This document shows positions 48,990 through 57,244 of a stretch of 64,000 nt of DNA, piece by piece; position 1 is the first letter of the stretch, and each line of letters opens with the position of its first letter. The notes beneath the pieces are model-generated. The model worked only from the letters and a program-made list of their open reading frames with translations, was not told the DNA's origin and made no database searches. The stretch covers positions 1 to 64,000 of the forward strand of contig CAJKBQ010000007.1 of NCBI GenBank assembly GCA_905198155.1. Reading direction: 5' to 3'. The position numbers were made by a program, and so were the translations under genes. The DNA comes from an uncultured Eubacteriales bacterium. Its GTDB lineage: Bacteria; Bacillota; Clostridia; Oscillospirales; Acutalibacteraceae.

Positions 48990-50024
48990 TTATTTGGCCC
49001 ACTGCAAGAATTTCGCGGCGGTGTCCAGCTCGTTTTCGTAGAAGCACAGGCGGAACCGGTACGTCAGCGTTTGCCCGGCCGGGATGGTCAGGCCGCCTTT
49101 GAAGTATAGATTGTTCGCGGCGAACAGACCGTAGTTGCGGATGTGCCAGGTGGTGGGGTAACGCTCGTTGTCCTCGTGGTCGAACGCGGCGATGCCGTAG
49201 CGGCGGCCGTCGATCACGCCGGCGTAGTCGCACCACGGTGCGGGGCGACCCCAGCATTCGTCCTCGTTTTCCGCGCCGTATGCGTTGCGGAACTGGCCGC
49301 CGCGGTCGGCGCGGAGGGATTCGTTGACGCGGATGCCCAGCGGCCCGGCTTCTTTCGTCGGGCCGAACTGCACGTCGCCGTACGATGCGGTGAACGTGAC
49401 CGTCAGATCCACGGTGCGGCACGCGGCGGATTGATTGTAGAACGTAAAGGTGCGCTGCTCATCGACGAACGGCCGGCCGTCCAGCGATTCCCACACATTG
49501 CGTGCGGTGAATGCGCCGTATGCCGCGCCGGATACGATCTCCGTCGGTGCGCCGGCACGCTCGCGGCCATAGGTGCCGTATTCGTTCCAGAAATCGACGC
49601 CGTTGACGTCGCCGACGGCCACGAATACCGACCGCTGGTGCGGATGCTCTTTGGTTTCGAGATCCAGCCGCGTGAACGGGACGCCGGTCGAGGCCATCAC
49701 CGGGCCGAGGAAGGGTTTCAGAAACGCGTCGGAATAGACATACCGCGTGAACAGCTGGTCGCCGATGCGCACTTCCAGCGCGGATTCGCCGTCCGCCGGA
49801 GTGAATGTTACGCCGCCCGCCGTCGGTTCGTCGCTCAGCGTGAACGTTACCGGCACGCCGCGCGCCGCATCGGCGATCACGACGAAGCCGTCCGCTGTTT
49901 TCTGCGCCGGGAAGCGCCGCCCGTCCGTCGTGACGGCGGATTGAACGGTGTCCGGAATAGCTTCTGCCTGAACGTAAAACGGCTCCTGATACACGGTGCG
50001 CCGCGCCTGAATTTGATAAGTCAT
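48990..50024 (-). CDS. DUF6807 (PmoA-like) family protein
   Basis: The 344-residue product starts MTYQIQARRTVYQEPFYVQA at ATG 50024 after GGGAGGT. It is beta-rich and shows TRYVYSDAFLKPFLGPVMA, KEHPHQRSVFVAVGDVNGVD and GIAAFDHEDNERYPTTWHIR, features of proteins named PmoA-like or DUF6807 that occur with sugar-catabolism genes in other bacteria. The name is misleading: no methane monooxygenase role is implied. Conserved His/Asp residues suggest a sugar-binding or isomerising role. It starts 1 bp from the end of the isomerase gene and is clearly co-transcribed. Confidence 0.75.
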   Translation of the reverse strand: MTYQIQARRTVYQEPFYVQAEAIPDTVQSAVTTDGRRFPAQKTADGFVVIADAARGVPVTFTLSDEPTAGGVTFTPADGESALEVRIGDQLFTRYVYSDAFLKPFLGPVMASTGVPFTRLDLETKEHPHQRSVFVAVGDVNGVDFWNEYGTYGRERAGAPTEIVSGAAYGAFTARNVWESLDGRPFVDEQRTFTFYNQSAACRTVDLTVTFTASYGDVQFGPTKEAGPLGIRVNESLRADRGGQFRNAYGAENEDECWGRPAPWCDYAGVIDGRRYGIAAFDHEDNERYPTTWHIRNYGLFAANNLYFKGGLTIPAGQTLTYRFRLCFYENELDTAAKFLQWAK

Positions 50025-50025
50025 G

Positions 50026-50850
50026 TCAAAATACCTCCCGCATAAACGGATATGCCATCCGCACATCCGACGCAAAATCTTCGTACCGGCACTCGATCGT
50101 GACGCGGCCGCTGTACGGCGTGCCGCCCAGCACCGCGCCGAACGTGCGCAGGTAATCGCCGCCCGCCCGGTTGGGAATCAGGCGATCCGGCGGCTCCGCC
50201 ACATGGACGTGGCGCAGGATATCCTCGTTTTCCACCAGCACCGTCAGCGGTTCGTCCTCGCGGTACATATGATACGCGTCGGCCAGCAGTTTCAGATTCG
50301 GCAGGTTCAGCCGCCGCACAATCGCTGCGCCGGCCGGGACGGTGTTGATGGCGTTGTCCTCGCTTTTGTTCAGCGGCTCGATCACGATGGTGACGCCGTG
50401 CACCCGCGCGATGGATTCCGCTTCGGTCAAAAATGCATCCAGCTCGGCCTGCGCCTGCTCGGGATCCATCTCGTCCGGGATATGGCGCGCGGCGCCGCTG
50501 CCGAACACGACGTATTCCACGCCGACCAGCTCCATCCGCCGCAGCGCGTCCTGCAAATAGGCGCGGATGGCGGCGTGATCTGCCTGTGCGCCGAGCAGCG
50601 GCAGCCGGCCGGGGATAAAGCTGTTGCACACCTCGACCCGGAACGCACCGCTGCGGTACGCGTCAGCGGCCTCCGCCAGTTCCGCTTCCGACAGCTCCAT
50701 CAGCCGGGCGACGGTGATTTCAATATAATCGTACCCCATTTCGCGCACAGCCTGATAACCGCTGCGCAGCGATTGCAGCGGCGACGGATCCACCGCGGCG
50801 ACGCCCTGCGGCATGAACGATCCGCCGGGCAAACAACATCCGATTCGCAT
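50026..50850 (-). CDS. Sugar phosphate isomerase/epimerase (xylose isomerase-like TIM barrel)
   Basis: This 274-residue TIM barrel protein starts MRIGCCLPGGSFMPQGV. Metal and catalytic residues of the family are visible: IEPLNKSEDNAINT (Glu near 155), LADAYHMYRED (Asp and His), HVHVAEPPD (His) and TIECRYEDF (Glu). Such enzymes epimerise ketoses or isomerise sugar derivatives; substrate is unknown. It is the first gene of the minus-strand operon, with promoter 50892-50920 facing the AraC regulator gene. Confidence 0.88.
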   Translation of the reverse strand: MRIGCCLPGGSFMPQGVAAVDPSPLQSLRSGYQAVREMGYDYIEITVARLMELSEAELAEAADAYRSGAFRVEVCNSFIPGRLPLLGAQADHAAIRAYLQDALRRMELVGVEYVVFGSGAARHIPDEMDPEQAQAELDAFLTEAESIARVHGVTIVIEPLNKSEDNAINTVPAGAAIVRRLNLPNLKLLADAYHMYREDEPLTVLVENEDILRHVHVAEPPDRLIPNRAGGDYLRTFGAVLGGTPYSGRVTIECRYEDFASDVRMAYPFMREVF

Positions 50851-50891
50851 AGTGATTTTCCTTCCTTTCGCGTCGATACGCGTTTACCTTG

Positions 50892-50920
50892 ATTATACGG
50901 GAACGCAGCGCGTTCGTCAA
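50892..50920 (-). promoter_or_regulatory. Promoter of the isomerase-DUF6807-serine hydrolase operon
   Basis: TTGACG (50915-50920) and TATAAT (50892-50897) on the minus strand with a 17-bp spacer. Confidence 0.75.
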
Positions 50921-50971
50921 CGCGGAAACGGACGAAAATCGAAAAATCTGCCGCCAATTTGAAAATAAAGC

Positions 50972-50999
50972 TTGATTTTTTTTCTGGAAATGATACAAT
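50972..50999 (+). promoter_or_regulatory. Promoter of the AraC-family regulator gene
   Basis: TTGATT (50972-50977) and TACAAT (50994-50999) with a 16-bp spacer. The intergenic region carries promoters for both directions and should hold the regulator's binding site. Confidence 0.55.
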
Positions 51000-51036
51000 T
51001 GAACGGAAGAGATCTTTTTGCGAAGGAGGGCGGCGG

Positions 51037-51849
51037 ATGTCCGAATATTTTTCCATCCGACACGAGCGCAGCATCTTTGCCAACGAGGCGCGCGGCGAGT
51101 CGTATCACACGCACAAAACCCATGAGCTGCTGCTGGTGACGTCCGGCGATTTGGCGGCGCTGACGCCGCGCAGCTACCAAAGCCACCGCGGGCCGTGCTT
51201 TCTGCTGTACCGCGCCGGGCACCTGCACAACCAGATCAATCGCGCGGGGACGGTGTACGAACGGTTCTATCTGCGTTTTGCGCCGGATTTCTGCGCGATT
51301 CCGCCGTCGGCGCAGCCGCTGTTCAGCGCGGAGACGCAGCCGGACGCGGTGCTGCTGCCGCTGTCGGTGCGCCGGGCGCAGCAGCTAGCCGCCGCGGCCC
51401 GCATTGTGGCGGAGCTGGCGGAATCGATGAAAAATCCCGGCGCGGACGAGCGGGTGCAGCTGCTCGCCGGCTACATCCTCAGCGAATACGGACGCCGGTA
51501 CGCGCACGGCGCGGCACCGCAAAGCGGGGCGGAAGCGAATTATCTGTCCGACGTGACGATGTACATCGGCACACACCTGACCGAAAAGCTGACCATCGGC
51601 CGGCTGGCGTCGGTGTTTCATGTGGGGCACACGAAGCTGTCGTCCGACTTTCGGACGTATTTGTCAATGAGCGTCAACGAATACATCACCGCCGAGCGGA
51701 TCAACCGCGCGCGGATGCTGCTGTGCGCGGGCGCATCGGTGGATGCGGCGGCGGAGCAGTGCGGCTTTTCGGACAGCGGGTACTTCATCCGGGTGTTCCG
51801 CCGGTACGAGCAGGTGACGCCGCTCCAATACAAGCGCGCGCCCAAATAA
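51037..51849 (+). CDS. AraC-family transcriptional regulator
   Basis: The 270-residue product starts at ATG 51037 after AAGGAGGG. An N-terminal cupin-like sensor (residues 1-160, HTHKTHELLLVTSGDLAALT) is followed by two C-terminal helix-turn-helix motifs: LTIGRLASVFHVGHTKLSSD and VDAAAEQCGFSDSGYFIRVF with RRYEQVTPLQYKR. AraC proteins with this layout sense a sugar or its derivative and activate divergent catabolic genes, so the operon 50850-47467 is its likely target. Confidence 0.9.
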   Translation: MSEYFSIRHERSIFANEARGESYHTHKTHELLLVTSGDLAALTPRSYQSHRGPCFLLYRAGHLHNQINRAGTVYERFYLRFAPDFCAIPPSAQPLFSAETQPDAVLLPLSVRRAQQLAAAARIVAELAESMKNPGADERVQLLAGYILSEYGRRYAHGAAPQSGAEANYLSDVTMYIGTHLTEKLTIGRLASVFHVGHTKLSSDFRTYLSMSVNEYITAERINRARMLLCAGASVDAAAEQCGFSDSGYFIRVFRRYEQVTPLQYKRAPK

Positions 51850-51851
51850 AA

Positions 51852-51873
51852 AAATCCGCTCAGCCGAGCGGAT
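51852..51873 (-). terminator. Terminator overlapping the stop codon of the gene at 51860
   Basis: ATCCGCTC pairs with GAGCGGAT around AGCC, with seven T residues following on the minus strand. The TGA of the minus-strand gene lies in the loop and stem; the hairpin also ends the AraC gene. Confidence 0.7.
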
Positions 51874-52183
51874 GAAGATCGATACCGAACAGATACAGAA
51901 TTGCGAACAACGTCATCAGCACGGCGCTGCAAAACATGGGGATGAACAGTAAGTACGACAGCATGGCAACCACCGAGTAATAGTTTGCCAGCTTGCGCAC
52001 CGCACCCAGCACGATGCACGCGGCGCACGCGAGCACCGACAGGATGGCCACCACGAACAGCACGCGGTAGAAAAACCATTCGCTGGTCAGCGCGCGGCCG
52101 AACACAATCAGCATCAGGATCGCCGGAACCGCCATCAGCGCGTGGCGCGCGGTGCGCGGGGTCAGCAGGTCATTTACGGTCAT
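51860..52183 (-). CDS. Small hypothetical membrane protein
   Basis: The 107-residue product has three membrane segments (about 14-30, 37-60 and 68-98, VLFVVAILSVLACAACIVLG and MLSYLLFIPMFCSAVLMTLF). An AAGGAG site and a promoter lie upstream. No conserved motif is recognised. It stands alone between the AraC gene and the two-component system. Confidence 0.65.
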   Translation of the reverse strand: MTVNDLLTPRTARHALMAVPAILMLIVFGRALTSEWFFYRVLFVVAILSVLACAACIVLGAVRKLANYYSVVAMLSYLLFIPMFCSAVLMTLFAILYLFGIDLHPLG

Positions 52184-52224
52184 TTTGAATCAAACTCCTT
52201 TTCGGCTTGACGAATTCTGCTTCA

Positions 52225-52253
52225 ATTATAGCACACCTCCGGCCGGATTTCAA
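52225..52253 (-). promoter_or_regulatory. Promoter of the 107-residue membrane protein gene
   Basis: TTGAAA (52248-52253) and TATAAT (52225-52230) on the minus strand with a 17-bp spacer. Confidence 0.65.
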
Positions 52254-52312
52254 GCCAAAAGGACCGATTCGTGAAACTCGCGAAAACAAGCTGCAAATTT
52301 CCGAAAAAAAGA

Positions 52313-52341
52313 TGGTCAAATCGCGCGAAATGTGATACAAT
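52313..52341 (+). promoter_or_regulatory. Weak promoter of the response regulator gene
   Basis: TACAAT (52336-52341) with TGGTCA (52313-52318) at 17 bp; the -35 is poor, as at promoters that need an activator. Confidence 0.4.
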
Positions 52342-52374
52342 AGAAAGAAAAGACGCAGCAGGAGGAGCATTGCA

Positions 52375-53046
52375 ATGATTTATCTGGTCGAGGACGATCA
52401 AAACATTCGCGAACTGGTGACGTATACGCTGAGCAGCCTGGGGATGGCGGCGACGGGATTTGCCGTGCCGTCGGCGTTTTGGGCCGCGATGCAGCGGGAA
52501 ACGCCGCAGCTGGTGCTGCTGGATCTGATGCTCCCGGAGGAGGACGGCCTGTCGGTGCTGAAAAAACTGCGGGATTCCGCCAAATGGGCGCGGCTGCCGG
52601 TGATTATCCTGACCGCGAAGGACAGCGAGTACGACCGCGTGGTGGGGCTGGATCGCGGCGCGGACGACTATGTAACCAAGCCGTTCGGCATGATGGAGCT
52701 GGTTGCGCGGATCAAAGCCGTGCTGCGCCGGGTGGATCCGGCGACGGAGGAAATTTACCGCGCCGGCACGCTGGAACTGAACGCCGTGCGCCATACCGTG
52801 ACGGCGGCCGGTCAGCCGGTGACGCTGACGCGCAAGGAGTACGACCTGCTGCGGCTGCTGCTGCAAAATCCGGGGATGGTATTCACGCGCGACCAGCTGC
52901 TGGACCGCGTGTGGGGCTACGCGTTCAATGGCGAAAACCGGACGGTGGACGTTCACATCCGGACGCTGCGCCAAAAACTGGGCGATGCAGGCGAATGCGT
53001 GGAGACGGTGCGCGGCCTGGGGTACAAGCTGAACGCGCGCGGGTGA
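52375..53046 (+). CDS. phoP: OmpR/PhoB-family response regulator (PhoP-like)
   Basis: The 223-residue product has a receiver domain (1-115) with acidic pair EDD (residues 6-8), phospho-acceptor Asp in LVLLDLMLPEEDG near residue 50 and switch Lys in YVTKPFG. A winged-helix domain follows (about 130-220, LTRKEYDLLRLLLQNPGMVF, ENRTVDVHIRTLRQKLG). The next two genes are a histidine kinase and a Na/Pi cotransporter preceded by TTAACA repeats, which supports a PhoP phosphate-response role. ATG 52375 follows GGAGGAG. Confidence 0.9.
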   Translation: MIYLVEDDQNIRELVTYTLSSLGMAATGFAVPSAFWAAMQRETPQLVLLDLMLPEEDGLSVLKKLRDSAKWARLPVIILTAKDSEYDRVVGLDRGADDYVTKPFGMMELVARIKAVLRRVDPATEEIYRAGTLELNAVRHTVTAAGQPVTLTRKEYDLLRLLLQNPGMVFTRDQLLDRVWGYAFNGENRTVDVHIRTLRQKLGDAGECVETVRGLGYKLNARG

Positions 53047-53071
53047 TTCGGGTTGAATGGGGGAAGAAACC

Positions 53072-54451
53072 ATGAACATGACGCATAAAATCTTCAAAAA
53101 TATGTTTTTCATGACGATCACGATTTTTCTGGTCAGTTCGGTGCTGCTGATCGGCGTGATGTACGGCTATTTCAGCCGCCAGCGGCGCAGTGAGCTGCGG
53201 GCGGAGGCGCAGTGGCTGGCAGCGGCGGTGAATGCGGACGGGATGACGTTCCTCGAAACGGGCGCGAAGTCCGAAGAAATTCGGCTGACGCACGTCGCGG
53301 CCGACGGGACGGTGCTGTTTGACAGTGCGGCCGATCCGGCAGCGCTGGACAGTCACGCCGGCCGGCCGGAGATTGCGCAGGCGCTCGCGTCCGGGTACGG
53401 CGAGTCGGTGCGGCATTCCGCGACGATGAACGGCCGCGCGATTTACTGCGCGGTGCGGCTGGCGGATGGGTCGGTGCTGCGCGTGTCCGGGATGCAGTAC
53501 ACGATGTCGTCGCTGATTGTGAATATGTTCACGCAGATTGTCCTGACGCTGGTGGCGGCGCTGGCGCTGTCGGCATTTTCGGCGGCGCGGATGTCGCGCG
53601 CGATCACGATGCCGATCAACGACATCAACCTCCAAAATCCCGACGAGCGCGATGTGTACGACGAACTGCGCCCGCTGGTGCAGCGCATCAATGTGCAGAA
53701 CCGGCAGCTGCAAATGCAGATGGAAGAGCTGCGGCAGGAGCACGACAAGCAGGACGCGATGCGCCGGGAATTTACGGCCAACGTGTCGCACGAGCTGAAA
53801 ACGCCGCTGACGTCGATTTCGGGCTTTGCGGAGATTTTGCGCGACGGTTTGGTCAAGCCGGAGGATGTGCGCCGGTTTGCGGGGAATATATATGCTGAGG
53901 CGCAGCGGCTGATGGAACTGGTCAACGACATTCTGCGCCTGTCCCGGCTGGACGACCATACCGCCGAGGTGCAGGTGGAAGCGGTGGATTTGTACGACCT
54001 GTGTGCCGAGACGGTGCAGCGGCTGGAATCGGTCGCGCAGCAGCGCGGGGTCATGATTCACCTGGATGGCGCGCCGACGGCGATTCACGGGGTGCGGCGG
54101 ATTCTGGAAGAAATTGTACACAATTTGTGCGACAACGCCGTCAAGTACAACCGGCCGGGCGGCGAAGTGTGGGTGACGGCCGCGCCGGACGGCGACGAAG
54201 CGGTGCTGACCGTCCGCGACAACGGCATCGGCATTCCGGAAGCGGATCAGCCGCGCGTGTTCGAGCGGTTTTACCGCGTGGACAAAAGCCATTCGCGCGA
54301 AATGGGCGGTACCGGGCTGGGGCTGTCGATCGTGAAGCACGGGGTGCAGCTGCATCACGGCCGCATCGCGCTCGAAAGCGAGCCGGACGTTGGGACGCAG
54401 ATCACGGTGATTTTTCCGGTCGAAACCGGATTTAACATGGATTTAACATAA
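53072..54451 (+). CDS. phoR: Sensor histidine kinase (PhoR-like)
   Basis: The 459-residue membrane kinase has a helix at about 12-35, an extracytoplasmic sensor (36-150) and a second helix (about 152-175). HisKA follows with FTANVSHELKTPLTSISGFA (His near 238), then the ATPase domain with NLCDNAVKYNRPGG, DNGIGIPEADQPRVFERFYR and GGTGLGLSIVKH. The HELKTPLTS phospho-acceptor block is of the PhoR/PhoB-pair class. ATG 53072 follows GGGGGAAGA. It starts 25 bp after the regulator gene, and its 3' end carries the first Pho box of the next gene. Confidence 0.9.
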   Translation: MNMTHKIFKNMFFMTITIFLVSSVLLIGVMYGYFSRQRRSELRAEAQWLAAAVNADGMTFLETGAKSEEIRLTHVAADGTVLFDSAADPAALDSHAGRPEIAQALASGYGESVRHSATMNGRAIYCAVRLADGSVLRVSGMQYTMSSLIVNMFTQIVLTLVAALALSAFSAARMSRAITMPINDINLQNPDERDVYDELRPLVQRINVQNRQLQMQMEELRQEHDKQDAMRREFTANVSHELKTPLTSISGFAEILRDGLVKPEDVRRFAGNIYAEAQRLMELVNDILRLSRLDDHTAEVQVEAVDLYDLCAETVQRLESVAQQRGVMIHLDGAPTAIHGVRRILEEIVHNLCDNAVKYNRPGGEVWVTAAPDGDEAVLTVRDNGIGIPEADQPRVFERFYRVDKSHSREMGGTGLGLSIVKHGVQLHHGRIALESEPDVGTQITVIFPVETGFNMDLT

Positions 54452-54486
54452 ACGCGGTTTGGGATTTAACAAAAAAACGGTATCAT
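54432..54486 (+). promoter_or_regulatory. Pho box promoter of the Na/Pi cotransporter gene
   Basis: TTAACA occurs at 54432-54437, 54443-54448 and 54466-54471, i.e. with 11-bp and 2x11.5-bp spacing; a degenerate repeat may fill the gap. This matches the Bacillus PhoP box (TTAACA-like repeats every ~11 bp). A -10 hexamer TATCAT (54481-54486) lies 9 bp beyond the last repeat, and no normal -35 is needed. Confidence 0.75.
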
Positions 54487-54536
54487 GAGAAATGTAAATT
54501 TTATGTAAAGAAAAAATCGAAAAAAGGATGAAGCGC

Positions 54537-56288
54537 ATGGATATTTTTTCACTGATCCGGCTGGTGTGCGGACTGACGTTTTTCTTGTTCGGGATGAAAG
54601 TGATGTCCGTTAACCTGGAAAAAATGGCCGGCGGCAAGCTGGAACAAATGCTGCGCAAAGTGACGGCCAGCCCGGCGGCGAGTCTGGTGCTGGGCGCGAT
54701 CATCACGATCGCAGTGCAGTCGTCCTCGGCCACCACAGTGATGCTGGTGGGGTTGGTCAACTCCGGGATTATGCAGTTTTCGCAGACGCTGAACGTGATT
54801 TTCGGCGCGAATATCGGCACTACGCTCACGTCGTGGATTCTGTCGCTGTCCAGCATCGAAAGCGACAACGTGCTGATTCAGCTGCTGAAACCGAAGAATT
54901 TTTCGCCGATCCTCGCGTTCATCGGAATTCTGATGGTGATGTTCTCCAAAAAGGACAAGCGGCAAAGCATCGGCACCATCTTCGTGGGGTTCGCGGTGCT
55001 GATGTACGGCATGGAGTTTATGACCGAAGCGGTCAGCCCGCTGGCCGATATGCCGCAGTTTTCGGAGCTGCTGGTGAAGTTCAACAATCCGATTCTGGGC
55101 GTGCTGGTGGGCACGCTGTTCACCGGGCTGATCCAAAGCTCGGCGGCCTCCATCGGGATCCTCCAAGCGCTGTCGCTCACCGGCGGGATCACGTTCAGTA
55201 TGGCGATCCCGATCATCATGGGGCAGAACATCGGCACCTGCGCGACCTCGCTGATTTCCTGCATCGGGACCAGCCCCAAAGCAAAGCGCGTCGCGGTGGT
55301 ACACGTGTCGATCAAAATCATCGGCACGGTGATTTGCCTGTCGGTGTTTGAACTGCTGAACGGGATTTTCCATTTCCCGTTTGCCGCGCAGGACGTCACG
55401 CCGCTGACCATCGCGCTGGTGCATACGATTTTCAACGTTGTGATTACCATCTTGCTGATGCCGTTCAGCAAGCTGCTGGTGAAGATGACCGAATGGCTGG
55501 TGCGCGACACGCAGAAGAGCGGCGGCCATTCGCCGGTCTTTACGCTGGACGAGCGGCTGCTGCGCTCGCCGTCCGTCGCGATTCAGGAGTGCAACAACTA
55601 TACCATTAAAATGTCCGAAATCGCCAAGGAAACGCTGCTGACTGTGATGACCGTGCTGTTCGAGTACGACACCAAAACGGCCGAATGGATTTTGGAGCAG
55701 GAAGAAAAGCTGGACGCGCTCGAGGACAGCCTCAGCACCTACCTGGTCAAGCTGTCGGCGGAGGCGCTGTCCAAAAGCGACAGCCAGCAGATTTCCAAAA
55801 TGCTGCATGTGATCGGCAATTTTGAGCGGCTGGGCGACCATGCGGTCAATCTGCTCAAAGTGTCGCGCGAGCTGTACGAAAAGCACATTTCGTTCACCGG
55901 CGAAGCGGCGCGCGAGCTGAAAGTGCTGACGGACGCCGAATTCGAGATTCTGACGATCACGGCGCGCGCATACAAAGAGACGAATCTGGAACTGGCCGAC
56001 CGGGTGGAACCGCTGGAACAGGTGATCGATCAGCTGATCGCCACCATCCGCAATAACCACATCAACCGCTTGCAGCAGGGCGCCTGCACCATCGAAATGG
56101 GGTTCATCCTGTCCGACCTGCTGACGAACTACGAGCGCATTTCCGACCATTGCTCCAACATCGCCGTGGCGCTGATCGAGGTGGAGCACAACCGGTTTGA
56201 AACGCACAAATACCTCAACGGCGTTAAATTCGGCAACAGCACATTCAACACGTTTTTTGACGAATACGAACTGAAATACACGATTTGA
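54537..56288 (+). CDS. Na/Pi cotransporter (NptA/PhoU-domain family)
   Basis: The 583-residue protein imports (or exports) phosphate with sodium. Two inverted Na_Pi_cotrans domains carry the QSSSATT motif (AVQSSSATTVMLVGLVNSG) and the second LIQSSAASIGILQALSLTGG. About nine membrane segments end near residue 325, followed by a soluble PhoU-like domain (about 350-560) of helical repeats (MLHVIGNFERLGDHAVNLLK). ATG 54537 has AAAGG 9 nt upstream, better than ATG 54528. Its placement after PhoPR and its Pho box argue for induction in phosphate starvation. Confidence 0.93.
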   Translation: MDIFSLIRLVCGLTFFLFGMKVMSVNLEKMAGGKLEQMLRKVTASPAASLVLGAIITIAVQSSSATTVMLVGLVNSGIMQFSQTLNVIFGANIGTTLTSWILSLSSIESDNVLIQLLKPKNFSPILAFIGILMVMFSKKDKRQSIGTIFVGFAVLMYGMEFMTEAVSPLADMPQFSELLVKFNNPILGVLVGTLFTGLIQSSAASIGILQALSLTGGITFSMAIPIIMGQNIGTCATSLISCIGTSPKAKRVAVVHVSIKIIGTVICLSVFELLNGIFHFPFAAQDVTPLTIALVHTIFNVVITILLMPFSKLLVKMTEWLVRDTQKSGGHSPVFTLDERLLRSPSVAIQECNNYTIKMSEIAKETLLTVMTVLFEYDTKTAEWILEQEEKLDALEDSLSTYLVKLSAEALSKSDSQQISKMLHVIGNFERLGDHAVNLLKVSRELYEKHISFTGEAARELKVLTDAEFEILTITARAYKETNLELADRVEPLEQVIDQLIATIRNNHINRLQQGACTIEMGFILSDLLTNYERISDHCSNIAVALIEVEHNRFETHKYLNGVKFGNSTFNTFFDEYELKYTI

Positions 56289-56299
56289 GTTCCAATTCC

Positions 56300-56337
56300 C
56301 CCTGCGGCGGCCCGAAAATGATTCGGGACGCCGCTTT
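56300..56337 (+). terminator. Terminator of the phosphate operon
   Basis: GCGGCG and CCCGAA pair with TTCGGG and CGCCGC with one mismatch, then TTTTT. Confidence 0.82.
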
Positions 56338-56371
56338 TTGGTTCAAAAACGTAAAAGAATTTCGAAAATGC

Positions 56372-56400
56372 TTGCAGTATGCGCCGGAATTTGCTATAAT
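56372..56400 (+). promoter_or_regulatory. Promoter of thyX and the following genes
   Basis: TTGCAG (56372-56377) and TATAAT (56395-56400) with a 17-bp spacer. Confidence 0.8.
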
Positions 56401-56445
56401 AACTTTAAGTATGGGCTTTGCCCCGAAGGAAAGGATCTTGCCAAA

Positions 56446-57222
56446 ATGAAAGTGACGCTGCTGGCGCATACGCCGGATCCCGAAAAGCTGGTTGCCGCAG
56501 CCGCCAAGCTGTGCTACTCGGCCGCGGACATCGACACGGTGATGGACGGACTGACCGACGAAAAGACCGAATATTTTGTCAATATGCTGGCCGGGCTGGG
56601 GCACGACAGTCCCACGGAGCACGCATCGTTCACGTTCGGGATCGAAGGCGTGTCCCGGTCGCTGCTGGCGCAGATCACGCGCCACCGCATCGCGTCGTAC
56701 AGCGTGCAGAGCCAGCGGTATGTGCGCGAAAAAGGCTTTGAATTTGTGGTGCCGCCGGCGATTGCGGCGATTCCGGAAGCCAAAGCCGAATACCTTGCGG
56801 CGATGGAAGCGGATCAGCGCACGTACGAACGGCTGACGGAGCTGCTCAAAGCGCAGCATCTGGCACAAATGGAAGCCGAAGGAAAAGCACCGGATGCGCG
56901 CGCCGCCGAAAAGAAGGCCATCGAGGACGCGCGGTTTGTGCTGCCGAACGCGTGCGTGACCAAAATGATCTGCACGATGGACACACGGTCGCTGCGGAAC
57001 TTTTTCGCGCACCGCTGCTGCAACCGCGCGCAGTGGGAAATCCACGAGCTGGCCGACCGGATGCTGGCCGAGGTGCTGCGGGTGGCGCCGCATTTGTTCG
57101 CGGCGGCCGGGCCGGGCTGCCTGCGCGGCGCGTGCCCCGAAGGCAAGATGACGTGCGGCAAATGCGCCGAGGTGCAGCGCCGCTATCAATCGCTGCGGGC
57201 GGCGGCCGCGCAGCAGAAATAA
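56446..57222 (+). CDS. thyX: Flavin-dependent thymidylate synthase
   Basis: ThyX methylates dUMP to dTMP with methylenetetrahydrofolate and FAD/NADPH. The 258-residue product has the signature RHRIASYSVQSQRY (RHRxxSx4SxR) near residue 80, and HDSPTEHASFTFGI and SLRNFFAHRCCNRAQWEI blocks. A Cys-rich tail (CPEGKMTCGKCAE) is extra. ATG 56446 follows GAAAGGA. The next gene, tmk, uses its product, and fthC downstream recycles folate. Confidence 0.97.
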   Translation: MKVTLLAHTPDPEKLVAAAAKLCYSAADIDTVMDGLTDEKTEYFVNMLAGLGHDSPTEHASFTFGIEGVSRSLLAQITRHRIASYSVQSQRYVREKGFEFVVPPAIAAIPEAKAEYLAAMEADQRTYERLTELLKAQHLAQMEAEGKAPDARAAEKKAIEDARFVLPNACVTKMICTMDTRSLRNFFAHRCCNRAQWEIHELADRMLAEVLRVAPHLFAAAGPGCLRGACPEGKMTCGKCAEVQRRYQSLRAAAAQQK

Positions 57223-57244
57223 CCGAAAGAAGGAGAGATGTGCG

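Noticed and set aside
48958..49422. N-terminal extension of the serine hydrolase frame into the DUF6807 gene
   Set aside because: The extension is out-of-frame reading of the DUF6807 gene; the ATG at 48957 has a proper GGAGG site.
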